From positions 1 to 64,000 of the forward strand of contig NZ_JAGIYQ010000010.1 in NCBI RefSeq assembly GCF_017814275.1: 64,000 bases of DNA, in the 5' to 3' direction. The position numbers were made by a program, and so were the translations under genes. Source of the stretch: Gottfriedia endophytica (lineage in GTDB: Bacteria; Bacillota; Bacilli; Bacillales; Bacillaceae_G). The notes beneath the pieces are model-generated. The model was given only the letters and a program-made list of their open reading frames with translations, ran no database searches and was not told where the DNA came from. Positions 33,925 to 44,409 of the stretch are shown here, piece by piece; the first letter of the stretch is position 1; every line of letters begins with the position of its first letter.

Positions 33925-35334
33925 ATGTTAAGAACAGGGCAACTTGATCAGACTGCTTTTTTTAAGCAGAAATTACAGGATGCTAGAACTTGTTCAAAAC
34001 GCTATATCTCGATTGTAGAGAAAGCGATAAATATACATCCCCTAAGTGTTTACCATTTTTATAAAAAGCTGAATGTATCAGAACGATTTTATTGGTCAAA
34101 TCAAGAAAATACAACAATTCTTACAGGAATTGGTTCTTTAGTTCCTTATCATCATAGTACAGAAGGACAGTATTCCGCAATAGAAAAAGAATGGGAACAC
34201 TTTTGTGATGAGGTGTATCGTGAAAAAGTAGATAAATGGGGAACAGGTCCAATATTAATGGGAGGTTTTTCCTTTTTTGAAAAATATCGAAATATCGGTC
34301 ATTGGGAAAAATTCGGTACAGCCCATTTTTATGTTCCAAAATTAATGTTAACAATCTCAATGGGAGAAACATATATCACAACCAATTATGAGATTACAGA
34401 TTCTACTACAGAGGCTGATTTAGAAAAGCGATATGAAGAATATCATTCCTATTTAGAGGAATATGGGATGACGCAGCCAGAATTTGAAGAAAATATACTT
34501 CAGTCCAAAGAAGAATATCAACCATTAGAATGGACCCGGAGTGTCGGGCAAGCAATTGATAAAATGAAGGAAAATCAGCTTGATAAGGTTGTTTTAAATC
34601 GGACTATGCAAGCAACCTTTACAAATGATATTAATTCTACAAAAGTCATTTATTCTTTAGAAGCAACACGAAATGTAAATTATATCTTTTCTTATCAACT
34701 AGATGATCATGTATTTATTAGTGCCACACCTGAGCGATTAATACAAAAAAAAGATAATCGTGTTTATTCAATGTGCTTAGCAGGATCTGCTGGAAAAGGT
34801 TTGACCGTTGAAGAAAATGAAAAAAATGGGAAATGGTTAATCAATGACTTGAAAAATCGACATGAACATGACTTTGTCGTTAAGTATATAAAAAATACCC
34901 TGAAATCATTTTGTGAAGAATTAAATATTCCAATGTATCCAAGAATAATGGCAACAAAAAGTTTATTGCACCTTTTCACACCTGTCGAAGGGGTATTACA
35001 TCAACATGTTTCATTAATTGATCTTGTAAAAGCATTACACCCAACACCAGCTCTTGGAGGGTTTCCTAAAAAAGAGGCATGCCAATTAATTGCTGAACTT
35101 GAACCGCTTGAGCGTGGTTGGTATGGCGCACCATTTGGATGGATTGATGCGAACGGAAATGGTGACTTTGCAGTTGGGATTAGAAGTGCGTTGATCAAAC
35201 AAAATGAAGCGAAGTTATTTGCTGGGTGTGGAGTTGTTGAAAGTTCTAATCCAGAAGAAGAATATAAAGAAACTGGTATTAAGTTTCTTCCAATGCTAAA
35301 TGCATTAGGAGGCAGTAAAAATGAGACCAAATGA
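33925..35334 (+). CDS. menF: Isochorismate synthase
   Basis: MenF converts chorismate to isochorismate, the first step of menaquinone synthesis. The 469-residue protein has the chorismate-binding fold. Diagnostic C-terminal motifs are ISATPERLIQ, SMCLAGSAGKG, HDFVVKYIKN, HPTPALGGFP and ERGWYGAPFGWID with the catalytic region. GGGGGAATCAAC precedes the ATG. Its last 14 bp overlap menD, indicating translational coupling. Confidence 0.95.
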   Translation: MLRTGQLDQTAFFKQKLQDARTCSKRYISIVEKAINIHPLSVYHFYKKLNVSERFYWSNQENTTILTGIGSLVPYHHSTEGQYSAIEKEWEHFCDEVYREKVDKWGTGPILMGGFSFFEKYRNIGHWEKFGTAHFYVPKLMLTISMGETYITTNYEITDSTTEADLEKRYEEYHSYLEEYGMTQPEFEENILQSKEEYQPLEWTRSVGQAIDKMKENQLDKVVLNRTMQATFTNDINSTKVIYSLEATRNVNYIFSYQLDDHVFISATPERLIQKKDNRVYSMCLAGSAGKGLTVEENEKNGKWLINDLKNRHEHDFVVKYIKNTLKSFCEELNIPMYPRIMATKSLLHLFTPVEGVLHQHVSLIDLVKALHPTPALGGFPKKEACQLIAELEPLERGWYGAPFGWIDANGNGDFAVGIRSALIKQNEAKLFAGCGVVESSNPEEEYKETGIKFLPMLNALGGSKNETK

Positions 35335-37054
35335 AGCGTTAACGAAATATATAGGGGCATTAGTAGATGAGCTTAGTGCAGTTGGTGTAGAAAATGTAGT
35401 GATCAGTCCAGGATCACGTTCTACACCAATTTCAATGTTAGTCAACTGCAATCCTTCTTTAAATGGAAGGATTGCAGTTGATGAAAGAGGAGCTGGTTTT
35501 TTTGCACTTGGAATTGCAAAAAGCACAAAAAAACCAACTGCTCTTATTTGTACGTCTGGAACAGCGGCTTCGAACTATTATCCTGCTATTGCAGAAGCGA
35601 AAGAATCTAGAATTCCATTGATTGTCATTACAGCAGATCGACCTCACGAGTTAAGAGATGTCGGTGCACCACAAACAATGAATCAATTAGGGATGTATGG
35701 GGATTTTGTAAAGCAATTTGTCGAGTTGGCCTTACCTGAAGCAAATGAGACAATGTATCAATATGTACGAACCGTTATAAATCGCGTTTATAAAAGTACA
35801 ATGACAGCTCCAAAAGGGCCTGTTCATTTAAACGTACCATTGAGAGAGCCGCTAGTTCCGAACTTTGAAATTGAAGATTTGTTTCAAGGTGGAAAGCGGT
35901 CTGAAGCAATGTATACGCATACAATTCAGACAAATGCCACTTTACCACTCCAATTTGCTAAACAATTGATAAACAAAATTTCTACTAAGCAAAAAGGTTT
36001 ACTAGTGTGCGGAACTTATACAGATGAAGCAGCATTACCTAAAATTGTACAATTAGGAGAAAAGTTAGGCTTTCCTATTATTTGTGATCCACTTTCAAAT
36101 GCAAGAAGTATGAAACAAATAAGTAATCATTTAATTGATTCTTATGATACGTTCCTACGATTTGAAGATGTTAGAACAGAATTAGAAGCTGATCTCATTA
36201 TCCGTTTTGGGGCAATGCCAGTTTCAAAACCTTTTACACAATACGTAAAAGGTACAGCTGGGGTAGAACACTATGTCGTTGATGAAGGTGATATTTGGAG
36301 AGATCCAACACTACAAGCAAGTTCAATGATTTCATGTAGTGATACTGCCTTTTGTGAGGGCCTGTTAGAATTACTTATTGATCGAAACGTAACTACAAAA
36401 GAGTGGTTAGAAAAATGGATAGATATTAATCAACAAACAAAAGCAATATTAAAAGAAGCTGAACAATCAGAAGAGTTATTCGAAGGGAAAATTGTTCAAT
36501 TACTAGAAAAGCATATGCCGGAAAGCTCCATGCTGTTTGTTGGAAATAGTATGCCAATTCGTGATGTTGATACATTTTTCTCTGTAAATGAAAAACACAT
36601 TAAGATTGCTGGAAACCGTGGAGTGAATGGAATTGACGGTACAATTGCAACGGCATTTGGAATGGCGGCTAGTGGTGAAAATGTCTATTTATTAGTTGGT
36701 GATCTTACTTTTTATCATGATATGAATAGCCTAGTATTATCAAAATTACATAACTTACCAATTACCGTTATTCTAATTAATAATAATGGTGGAGGAATTT
36801 TTTCATTCTTACCTCAATCAAAAGAAGAAAAGCATTTTGAGGCATTGTTTGGTACTCCATTAGGTATTGAATTTGAATATGCGACTCGTTTATTTGGTGG
36901 GGAGCATTATAAAATTACAAACTGGGATCAGTTTATTGAATTAATGGAGCAAAACCAAAAAGGGTTACGAGTACTAGAACTTGAAACAAATCGTCAAGAA
37001 AACTATGAAATGCATCAAAAAATTTGGTCAAAGGTTAAAGAACAGCTAAATTAA
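35321..37054 (+). CDS. menD: SEPHCHC synthase (MenD)
   Basis: MenD joins isochorismate and 2-oxoglutarate in a thiamine-diphosphate-dependent reaction. The 577-residue protein has the three-domain ThDP fold: VVISPGSRSTPISM and the catalytic region with VDERGAGFFALGIAK at the N terminus, and the ThDP/Mg2+ motif GDLTFYHDMNSLVLSKLHN followed by INNNGGGIFSFLP in the C-terminal domain. It overlaps menF by 14 bp and is followed by menH after 18 bp. Confidence 0.96.
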   Translation: MRPNEALTKYIGALVDELSAVGVENVVISPGSRSTPISMLVNCNPSLNGRIAVDERGAGFFALGIAKSTKKPTALICTSGTAASNYYPAIAEAKESRIPLIVITADRPHELRDVGAPQTMNQLGMYGDFVKQFVELALPEANETMYQYVRTVINRVYKSTMTAPKGPVHLNVPLREPLVPNFEIEDLFQGGKRSEAMYTHTIQTNATLPLQFAKQLINKISTKQKGLLVCGTYTDEAALPKIVQLGEKLGFPIICDPLSNARSMKQISNHLIDSYDTFLRFEDVRTELEADLIIRFGAMPVSKPFTQYVKGTAGVEHYVVDEGDIWRDPTLQASSMISCSDTAFCEGLLELLIDRNVTTKEWLEKWIDINQQTKAILKEAEQSEELFEGKIVQLLEKHMPESSMLFVGNSMPIRDVDTFFSVNEKHIKIAGNRGVNGIDGTIATAFGMAASGENVYLLVGDLTFYHDMNSLVLSKLHNLPITVILINNNGGGIFSFLPQSKEEKHFEALFGTPLGIEFEYATRLFGGEHYKITNWDQFIELMEQNQKGLRVLELETNRQENYEMHQKIWSKVKEQLN

Positions 37055-37072
37055 GAAACAGGTGTATGAGCA

Positions 37073-37900
37073 GTGAAGCAAACGATAAATGGAGTAAACT
37101 ATAGTTATACGGATGTAGGGACAGGTGAGCCTATATTATTGTTACATGGGTTCACAGGTTCAAAAGAAACTTGGAAAACAGCAATAAATGACTTAAGTAA
37201 TCAGTATCGCGTCATTGCACTCGATTTATTAGGGCATGGAGAGACTAGTTCTCCTCTAGATGAAGGCCGATATCAAATGAAAGAGGCAGCAAATGATATT
37301 CGAGAGTTTTTAGACACACTTGAAATAAAATCAGTGCATCTCCTTGGCTATTCAATGGGAGGGAGATTGGCATTATATTTTGCACTGCATTATCCTACGT
37401 ACATTACTTCTTTAATTCTCGAAAGTTGTACACCTGGATTGCCTAAAATAGAAGATCGGTTAGCAAGAAGAGAATCTGATGAAACATTAGCGACATTTAT
37501 TTTGGAAAATGGTATTCCTGCTTTTGTAGAGAAATGGGAAAACGTTCCTCTATTTCAATCGCAAAAATCTCTACCAGCCAAAAGGCAAGAAGAAATCCGA
37601 AAAGGCAGATTAAAACAAGTTCCAATTGGACTTAGTAATAGTTTAAAAGGGATGGGAACAGGAGTTCAACCGTCATTATGGGAGGAGATTAATCAGATAA
37701 CAGCTCCTACTCTGTTAATTTGTGGTGAGCTTGATGAAAAATTCTGTGACATAATGGAAAAAATGAAAAAAAGGATGAATTCTGCCCATTTAGAAAAAGT
37801 TTTAAATGCTGGGCATGCAATTCATGTGGAACAAGAGGGAAAATTTGTTACAATAGTAAGTGGGTTTTTGAATCATATAGAAAAGGAGCGATTTAGATGA
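37073..37900 (+). CDS. menH: SHCHC synthase (MenH)
   Basis: MenH eliminates pyruvate from SEPHCHC. It is a 275-residue alpha/beta hydrolase: oxyanion region [13 protein letters not shown], nucleophile elbow [13 protein letters not shown] (Ser near residue 99), and the C-terminal catalytic His in AGHAIHVEQ with Asp in GELDEKF. The start is a GTG with AGGTG upstream, and its stop overlaps the menB start (ATGA). Position between menD and menB confirms the assignment. Confidence 0.94.
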   Translation: MKQTINGVNYSYTDVGTGEPILLLHGFTGSKETWKTAINDLSNQYRVIALDLLGHGETSSPLDEGRYQMKEAANDIREFLDTLEIKSVHLLGYSMGGRLALYFALHYPTYITSLILESCTPGLPKIEDRLARRESDETLATFILENGIPAFVEKWENVPLFQSQKSLPAKRQEEIRKGRLKQVPIGLSNSLKGMGTGVQPSLWEEINQITAPTLLICGELDEKFCDIMEKMKKRMNSAHLEKVLNAGHAIHVEQEGKFVTIVSGFLNHIEKERFR

Positions 37901-38715
37901 CAATTGAATGGGTTCAAGAGAGAAAATATGAAGAAATTTTATATTCTACATATAATGGAATTGCAAAAATTTCAATCAACCGTCCTCATGTACATAATGC
38001 ATTTACACCAAGAACAGTTTCAGAACTAATTGATGCTTTTGCATATGCACGTGATGATGAAAAAGTTGGCGTAATTATTTTAACAGGTGAAGGTGGAAAA
38101 GCATTCTGTTCAGGCGGGGACCAAAAAGTTCGCGGCCATGGCGGATATGTTGGTGAAGACCATATTCCACGTTTAAACGTATTAGATTTACAACGCTTAA
38201 TCCGTGTAATTCCAAAACCAGTTATTGCGATGGTAGCGGGTTATGCAATCGGTGGCGGTAACGTACTAAATGTTGTATGTGACTTAACGATTGCAGCAGA
38301 AAATGCTATTTTTGGCCAAACTGGACCAAATGTAGGTAGCTTTGATGCTGGTTATGGCTCAGGTTACTTAGCAAGAATCGTTGGACATAAAAAAGCTCGT
38401 GAAATTTGGTACTTATGCCGTCAATACAATGCACAAGAAGCATTAGACATGGGCTTAGTAAACAAAGTTGTACCATTAGAAGAATTAGAAACTGAAACAG
38501 TTAAATGGGCAGAAGAAATGTTAGAAAAAAGTCCAACTGCTTTACGTTTCTTAAAAGCTGCAATGAACGCAGACACTGATGGATTAGCAGGGTTACAACA
38601 ACTTGCTGGTGACGCAACGTTACTTTATTACACGACAGAAGAAGCTAAAGAAGGTCGCGATGCATTCAAAGAAAAACGCAAACCAGACTTTGGCCAATTC
38701 CCTCGTTTCCCTTGA
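37897..38715 (+). CDS. menB: 1,4-dihydroxy-2-naphthoyl-CoA synthase
   Basis: MenB closes the second ring of the naphthoquinone from O-succinylbenzoyl-CoA. It is a 272-residue crotonase-fold enzyme with the oxyanion-hole segments [11 protein letters not shown] and [20 protein letters not shown], and [20 protein letters not shown], characteristic of MenB. GGAGCGATTTAG precedes the ATG. A terminator follows, so menE and menC may be partly uncoupled. Confidence 0.96.
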   Translation: MTIEWVQERKYEEILYSTYNGIAKISINRPHVHNAFTPRTVSELIDAFAYARDDEKVGVIILTGEGGKAFCSGGDQKVRGHGGYVGEDHIPRLNVLDLQRLIRVIPKPVIAMVAGYAIGGGNVLNVVCDLTIAAENAIFGQTGPNVGSFDAGYGSGYLARIVGHKKAREIWYLCRQYNAQEALDMGLVNKVVPLEELETETVKWAEEMLEKSPTALRFLKAAMNADTDGLAGLQQLAGDATLLYYTTEEAKEGRDAFKEKRKPDFGQFPRFP

Positions 38716-38735
38716 TCAACAACACAACAATTTCG

Positions 38736-38767
38736 AAAGCTTGGTGAAATCTCATCAAGCTTTTTTG
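38736..38767 (+). terminator. Terminator between menB and menE
   Basis: AAAGCTTG.TGA and TCATCAAGCTTT form an 11-12 bp stem with a 4-base loop followed by TTTG. It would separate menFDHB from menEC unless read through. Confidence 0.8.
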
Positions 38768-38815
38768 TAACGTGTAAATGTTGATAGCTAAAAGTAGGAT
38801 GGAGGTCAGTATGAA

Positions 38816-40270
38816 ATGAAGACACTACCAAATTTTCTAGTAGAACGGGTTCGTCTAACACCTAATCGAGTTGCAGTGGTTAAGCCAAATGATGAACAAT
38901 GTACGTTTAAGGAACTATATGATGACGTATTCCAACATGCAGGAAGATTAAGTGCTATTGGGATATCTAAAGGCTCTCATGTAGCAGTTTTGATGTCAAA
39001 TTCATATGAAATGATTGTAACAGTACATGCGTTACATCTTATTGGTGCAGTCATTATTTTGATGAATACAAGATTATCTCAACAAGAATGGGAGTACCAA
39101 TTAGAAGATAGTGATACGAGCTATTTATTAACGAATCTCCGTTCAGATCGTTTCAAAAATGTCAAAGTCTATTCTTTTGAAGAACTTCAAACAGTTACAC
39201 CAAACTCATTTGATATACAAAAAACAGTTCGAAGTGAAGACGTTGCAACAATGATGTACACTTCAGGCACTACAGGAGCTCCAAAAGCTGTTATCCAAAC
39301 ATACGGTAACCATTGGAGTAGTGCAATTGCATCCATGTTAAATTTAGGGTTTAAAGAAGACGATGCATGGTTGATCTGTTTACCGATGTTTCACGTTGGT
39401 GGACTATCAACTTTATACAAAAGTGCAATCTATGGAATGAAGGTCGTCCTTGTAGAAAAGGCAGAGGCACAATCGATTGCAAAAGCTGTACAAACACATC
39501 AAGTAACCATTTTATCAGTTGTGTCAAAAGTGCTTACTGATTTAGTCACACTTTATACAAGGAAAGAATACACTCATTCATTACGTTGCGTTTTAATAGG
39601 CGGAGGACCTGCTCCATTACCACTATTAAAAAATAGTATGGAAATCAAGTTACCTGTTTATCAAACATATGGAATGACCGAAACATGTTCACAAATTGTA
39701 ACGTTAGCTCCTGAATATATGTTGTCAAAAGTCGGTTCAGCTGGTACGGCACTTTATACTTGTGAGCTTAAGGTTTTAAATCAAGATAAAATGGCAAGCC
39801 CAAATGAGATTGGTGAAATCGTCGTAAAAGGTCCAAACGTTTCAAAAGGATATTATAAGCGTGAAAGCTCAAGTTTTAACGATGGATGGTTATATACTGG
39901 GGACATGGGCTATGTTGATGAAGATGGATTTTTATTTGTGGTAGATCGCCGAAGTGATTTAATTATTTCTGGTGGGGAAAATATTTATCCAGCGGAAATA
40001 GAGGAAGTACTAGTTGCTCATAAAAATGTACTTGAGGTCGGTGTAACAGGAAAAGATGATGTGAAATGGGGAAAAGTACCGGTTGCTTTTGTTGTATTAC
40101 ACAAAAATACGACAGTTAGTAAGGAAGAATTACAGCAATTTTGTAAGGAAAAACTGGCGAGCTATAAAGTACCAAAAGAAATCTATTTTGTTGAAAGCCT
40201 TCCTAGAAATGCTGCTAATAAACTGCTGCGTCGAAAATTATTAGAACTACAACCTGGAGAAGAAAAATGA
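38816..40270 (+). CDS. menE: O-succinylbenzoate-CoA ligase
   Basis: MenE activates O-succinylbenzoate with ATP and CoA. The 484-residue protein has the ANL-superfamily fold: the AMP-binding loop MMYTSGTTGAPKAVIQT, the YQTYGMTETCSQ motif, the hinge GWLYTGDMGYVDEDGFLFVVDR, and the C-terminal domain with the catalytic Lys in NKLLRRKL. GGAGGTC is upstream of ATG 38816. The nearby ATG at 38811 runs into TGA. It overlaps menC by 4 bp. Confidence 0.95.
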   Translation: MKTLPNFLVERVRLTPNRVAVVKPNDEQCTFKELYDDVFQHAGRLSAIGISKGSHVAVLMSNSYEMIVTVHALHLIGAVIILMNTRLSQQEWEYQLEDSDTSYLLTNLRSDRFKNVKVYSFEELQTVTPNSFDIQKTVRSEDVATMMYTSGTTGAPKAVIQTYGNHWSSAIASMLNLGFKEDDAWLICLPMFHVGGLSTLYKSAIYGMKVVLVEKAEAQSIAKAVQTHQVTILSVVSKVLTDLVTLYTRKEYTHSLRCVLIGGGPAPLPLLKNSMEIKLPVYQTYGMTETCSQIVTLAPEYMLSKVGSAGTALYTCELKVLNQDKMASPNEIGEIVVKGPNVSKGYYKRESSSFNDGWLYTGDMGYVDEDGFLFVVDRRSDLIISGGENIYPAEIEEVLVAHKNVLEVGVTGKDDVKWGKVPVAFVVLHKNTTVSKEELQQFCKEKLASYKVPKEIYFVESLPRNAANKLLRRKLLELQPGEEK

Positions 40271-41367
40271 GAATTAAACAGGTTGAATTGAGCGTTATTG
40301 AGCAACCATTAAAAGTTCCCTTTCATACAAGTTACGGAACCTATGTGCAACGTGAGAGTATCATCATAAAAATGATTGAAGATAGTGGAGCAATAGGTTA
40401 CGGTGAAGTAGTTGCATTTTCAGAGCCGTGGTATACAGAAGAAACCATTCAAACTGCACTTCATGTGCTAGACCTATTTTTAATTCCACTTATTTTAGAA
40501 AAAGACATTATTCATCCTTCTGAAGCTAGTGAATTATTTAAATGCTTCAAAGGCCACCATATGGCAAAAGCAGGTCTTGAAGGCGCTTTGTGGGATTTAT
40601 ATAGCAAACAACAAAACCTTTCACTAGCAAACGCATTAGGTGGCTCGTGTGATGCAATTCCTGTCGGAGTAGTTGTCAGTTTAGCAAATACAGAAAAAAT
40701 GATTCAGCAAATTAAACAATATGAACAAGAAGGTTACGAGCGTTTTAAAGTAAAAGTAGATAAAAAGCGTGATTACGAGATTGTCTCAACGATTCGTGAA
40801 CATTTTCCTGACATTTCATTAATGATTGATGCAAATTCAGCTTATACCATTAAGGATATCGACCAGTTAAAAAGATTAGATGAATTTAAATTATTGATGA
40901 TTGAACAGCCATTTGGAGATAGAGAATTCATCGAGCATGCTGAGTTGCAAAAAGAAATGAAAACGTCTATTTGCTTAGATGAAAGTATTCATTGTATTGA
41001 AGATGTTAAGCTAGCAATTGCCCTAGGCGCATGCCGGATTATAAATGTAAAACCTGGTCGTGTAGGTGGATTAACAGAATCTCTTAAAATTCATGATCTT
41101 GCTTTGAAACATCATATTCCTCTATGGGTAGGAGGAATGATTGAAACGGGTATTTCACGAGTACAGAATATCGCTTTAGCATCATTACCTGGGTTCACCA
41201 TACCAGGAGATATTTCTGCATCTTCACGCCACTTTGAAGAGGACATAATTCATCCGGATGTTCAGCTGCAAAATGGTAAAGTACTGGTTCCACAAGAAGC
41301 AGGAATCGGTGTAGAGGTTGATGAAGAGAGAATTGATCGACTGACTAAATTAAAGAGACGATATTGA
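40267..41367 (+). CDS. menC: O-succinylbenzoate synthase
   Basis: MenC dehydrates SHCHC to O-succinylbenzoate. The 366-residue enolase-superfamily enzyme has the KVKV catalytic Lys motif (RFKVKVDKKRD), metal ligands Asp in LMIDANSAYT, Glu in IEQPFGDRE and Asp in CLDESIHC, and the second acid/base Lys in NVKPGRVGG. Together with menA, menF, menD, menH, menB and menE every dedicated step from chorismate to demethylmenaquinone is present except the hydrolysis of DHNA-CoA and the methyltransferase. Confidence 0.94.
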   Translation: MRIKQVELSVIEQPLKVPFHTSYGTYVQRESIIIKMIEDSGAIGYGEVVAFSEPWYTEETIQTALHVLDLFLIPLILEKDIIHPSEASELFKCFKGHHMAKAGLEGALWDLYSKQQNLSLANALGGSCDAIPVGVVVSLANTEKMIQQIKQYEQEGYERFKVKVDKKRDYEIVSTIREHFPDISLMIDANSAYTIKDIDQLKRLDEFKLLMIEQPFGDREFIEHAELQKEMKTSICLDESIHCIEDVKLAIALGACRIINVKPGRVGGLTESLKIHDLALKHHIPLWVGGMIETGISRVQNIALASLPGFTIPGDISASSRHFEEDIIHPDVQLQNGKVLVPQEAGIGVEVDEERIDRLTKLKRRY

Positions 41368-41380
41368 GATGAGGTGACTT

Positions 41381-41926
41381 ATGTTAAAAGAAAAAGCACG
41401 AGTGTTTGCTGAGAAGGCTCATAAAGGTCAATTTCGTAAAATTGGAAATCAAGAGATGATCGCTCATCCGATAGCAGTTGCAAAAATATTAGAAGCAGCA
41501 GGATTACCAGAAGAAGTAGTTGTAGCAGGCTACTTGCATGATACTGTTGAGGATACAAATGTATCAATCAATGATATAAAGAATGAGTTTGGTGTAGAGG
41601 TTGCAAGATTAGTTGAAGGCAATACAGAAAATAAAGAATTAACTTGGGAAGAACGCAAACAGCATACAATCGATTGGGTTGCAAAAGCTCCTTTTGAAGT
41701 GAGAGCACTTATTATAGCGGACAAGCTTGATAATTTACAATCCATGATAAAAGGATATGAAGAATTAGGTGAAGAGCTGTGGAGTTACTTTAAACGAGGA
41801 TACGAACAACAAAAATGGTACTTCTCAAGTGTGTGTCATAATGTCTTTAAAGATTTAGAAAATGATAAAATTCCAGCTTATTTTTTTGAATACAAAAGGT
41901 TAGTTGATAGCTTTTTTCAAAAATAA
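41381..41926 (+). CDS. HD domain phosphohydrolase
   Basis: A 181-residue protein with an HD hydrolase domain of the RelA/SpoT-like subgroup. HPIAVAKILEAAGLPEEVV is followed by the metal motif GYLHDTVEDT, the pattern seen in (p)ppGpp hydrolases and their stand-alone relatives. IIADKLDNLQSMIKGYEELG gives the later Asp ligand. The substrate is not known. It starts 13 bp after menC (GAGGTGAC before the ATG), so it is probably co-transcribed, without any visible link to menaquinone. Confidence 0.87.
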   Translation: MLKEKARVFAEKAHKGQFRKIGNQEMIAHPIAVAKILEAAGLPEEVVVAGYLHDTVEDTNVSINDIKNEFGVEVARLVEGNTENKELTWEERKQHTIDWVAKAPFEVRALIIADKLDNLQSMIKGYEELGEELWSYFKRGYEQQKWYFSSVCHNVFKDLENDKIPAYFFEYKRLVDSFFQK

Positions 41927-41960
41927 AACCCAATCAAATCAATTTTGATTGGGTTTTCTC
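41926..41960. terminator. Bidirectional terminator between the HD gene and cydB
   Basis: AACCCAATCAAA and TTTGATTGGGTT form a 12-bp stem over a short loop with flanking A and T runs. Confidence 0.9.
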
Positions 41961-41975
41961 TTAATCTAACCTGGT

Positions 41976-43004
41976 TTAATGATAACCTTTAGCTTCTTTC
42001 GCATTAATTTTCTTTTTAAAGATTGTATAGCTCCATAACTGATAACCAATAACAATCGGAAGCATAATACCAGCAACCCATAACATAAGAGTTAAGTTCA
42101 TTTTACTTCCTGCAGCTTGAAATAATGTGGTGCTAAATTGCTCACTAATTCGTGAAGGAAGCATGTTAGGGTACATACCTGTAAAGCCAGTAGCCATAAG
42201 GAATAATGTTGTTGTACTAATAAAAGTAAATGCCATACCAATTTTTTTACGAATGATAAAAATCATTACTAGAATAGCAGATAAAGCAGACAATGCCGGA
42301 AGTATATAGAGTACATTTTCTTTAGTAGCATTTTCTAATAATGGAGTTTGATTTGCAGTTGCAACAAAGAACATACAAAGTGTAATACTAGCAACAAGTG
42401 ATGCTGGTAGTGCTACTTTTACTGCACGATCTGCAACTTCGCCCTCCGTTTTAATTTTTACCCATAAAGCACCAGCTGTTGTAAAGATCGCTACAAACAG
42501 GAAGCCACCTAAAAGTGCGTATGAATTTAGTAAAGCAAATAGCCCACCCTCTATACCATTTTTTCCAACAGGTAATCCATAGAATAAATTTGAAAAGGCA
42601 ACTCCAAATAAGAATGCAACTAAGAAGCTACTTATACTAAAAGCCCATTTACAAGTATTTTGCCAAATGCGATTTTCATCTTTATGCATAAATTCAAGAC
42701 CAACTGCACGAAAGAATAAGCTAAATAAAATCAACATTAATGGTACGTAAAAGTAGACAAACATATTTGCATACGTTACAGGGAAGGCTGCAAATGTAGC
42801 CCCGCCTGCAAGCACTAACCATACTTCATGACCACCCCAAAATGGACCTATAGCTTCTTGTAGTTGATTTCGTTCCTGACGATTTTTTGTAATAAAGGGG
42901 AAAATAATACCCGTACCAAGTGAAAAACCATCAAGTATAAAATAAACTGCCCAAACTAGTCCCCATAATCCGAACCAAATGATTGCTAATGTATCATGAG
43001 ACAT
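41976..43004 (-). CDS. cydB: Cytochrome bd ubiquinol/menaquinol oxidase subunit II
   Basis: CydB is the second subunit of cytochrome bd, a high-affinity terminal oxidase that takes electrons from menaquinol. The 342-residue protein has eight or nine helices. GLVWAVYFILDGFSLGTGI and PFWGGHEVWLVLAGGATFAAFP match the family. I start at ATG 43004, which has GAGGAGGGTT about 7 bases upstream. The frame opens eight codons earlier. It overlaps the end of cydA by 11 bp. Confidence 0.95.
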   Translation of the reverse strand: MSHDTLAIIWFGLWGLVWAVYFILDGFSLGTGIIFPFITKNRQERNQLQEAIGPFWGGHEVWLVLAGGATFAAFPVTYANMFVYFYVPLMLILFSLFFRAVGLEFMHKDENRIWQNTCKWAFSISSFLVAFLFGVAFSNLFYGLPVGKNGIEGGLFALLNSYALLGGFLFVAIFTTAGALWVKIKTEGEVADRAVKVALPASLVASITLCMFFVATANQTPLLENATKENVLYILPALSALSAILVMIFIIRKKIGMAFTFISTTTLFLMATGFTGMYPNMLPSRISEQFSTTLFQAAGSKMNLTLMLWVAGIMLPIVIGYQLWSYTIFKKKINAKEAKGYH

Positions 43005-44337
43005 GTGTAGAACCCTCCTCAGCTGCAACTTCTAAAAGTGCTGGTCCTTTTTTTGCAAACTTCACAATTAGATAAAGTTCTCCAACTAATAGAATTGTAT
43101 AAAATAATACTAAACTAATTAGAGAAAACATGATTTGTGATGAAGAAATTGGTGATACAGAATCAGCTGTTTTCATTAAGCCCCAAACAGTCCAAGGCTG
43201 GCGTCCTACTTCTGATACAATCCAACCTACGTTAATTGCTACTATTGGTAATGGAATAGACCAAATCATTGTACGAAGGAACCATTTGGCATTTAGTAAT
43301 TTCCCTTTACGATACAAGAACATTCCAATCCAAGTTATTGCTAAGAAAAATAATCCTAAAACAACCATTATTCGGAAGCTATAAAAAACAAGCGGAACAT
43401 TTGGGCGTTCATTTTTAGGAATATCTTTTAATCCTGTAACATGTCCATTGAAGTTACTTGTGTATAGGAATGAACCAATTTTAGGAATTGATAATGCCTC
43501 AAAATTCTTTTCTTTTCCTGGTTCTGGAATTTGAATGATATTAAACGGTAAACTGTTCGTTGAATCCCAAACTGCTTCCATAGCTGCTGCTTTTGCTGGT
43601 TGCATTTTTGCAGCATTAATTCCAGATTCATGACCAATAAAAGGTGTTGCAGTTGCAGCTAACACGGCTAGTATTAATGCAAACTTAAAAGATTTTTGAA
43701 AGAAAGCAACTTCTTTTTTTCTTAATAAATGGTATGAGCTAATTCCTAATACAAGAAATGCACCAGCAATAAATGAGCCTACAACTGTGTGAGCGAATAT
43801 ATGCCAAGCATATGGATTTGTAACAATCGCACCAAAGTCATTAATTTCGGCACGTCCGTTTCGAATAACATAACCAACTGGATGTTGCATAAAGCCATTT
43901 GCTGTAATGATCCAAAGTGCTGAAATGTTTGTTCCTAAAGCAACCATCCAAATACAAAATGCGCGCATTTTCGGAGATAATTTCTCTTTTGAAAACAACC
44001 ATATCCCCATAAATGTAGATTCTAAGAAAAATGCAACAAATGCTTCTATAGCAAGAGGTGAGCCGAAAATATCTCCCATATATTTAGAGTATTCAGACCA
44101 GTTTGTTCCAAATTGGAACTCCATTGTTAACCCCGTTACAACACCTAGAACAAAGTTAATTGAAAAGATTTTGCCCCAAAAATCAGCCATCCTTTTATAT
44201 AGTGGATTTAACGTACGGGCATATTGTGTTTCCATACAGGCAACTAAAATAACAAGTCCGAGCGTGATTGGAACAAATAGAAAGTGATAGAAAATAGTAA
44301 TTGCAAATTGAAAGCGACTGAGTAATAGAACGTCCAA
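42994..44337 (-). CDS. cydA: Cytochrome bd oxidase subunit I
   Basis: CydA carries hemes b558, b595 and d. The 447-residue protein has the conserved RFQFA start with the heme-ligand His in ITIFYHFLFV, GVVTGLTMEFQFG, the Met ligand helix, the NGFMQHPVGY segment, and a short Q-loop with GRQPWTVWGLMKT. I use TTG 44337, which has GAGG 8 bases upstream. The GTG three codons earlier overlaps that ribosome binding site. cydCD is not adjacent. Confidence 0.95.
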   Translation of the reverse strand: MDVLLLSRFQFAITIFYHFLFVPITLGLVILVACMETQYARTLNPLYKRMADFWGKIFSINFVLGVVTGLTMEFQFGTNWSEYSKYMGDIFGSPLAIEAFVAFFLESTFMGIWLFSKEKLSPKMRAFCIWMVALGTNISALWIITANGFMQHPVGYVIRNGRAEINDFGAIVTNPYAWHIFAHTVVGSFIAGAFLVLGISSYHLLRKKEVAFFQKSFKFALILAVLAATATPFIGHESGINAAKMQPAKAAAMEAVWDSTNSLPFNIIQIPEPGKEKNFEALSIPKIGSFLYTSNFNGHVTGLKDIPKNERPNVPLVFYSFRIMVVLGLFFLAITWIGMFLYRKGKLLNAKWFLRTMIWSIPLPIVAINVGWIVSEVGRQPWTVWGLMKTADSVSPISSSQIMFSLISLVLFYTILLVGELYLIVKFAKKGPALLEVAAEEGSTHVS

Positions 44338-44409
44338 AAATTTCACCTCTTCATTTTATTAGAAAGATTCTTATTTAATAATTTATCTTACGCTCATTTT
44401 ATGACAGTA

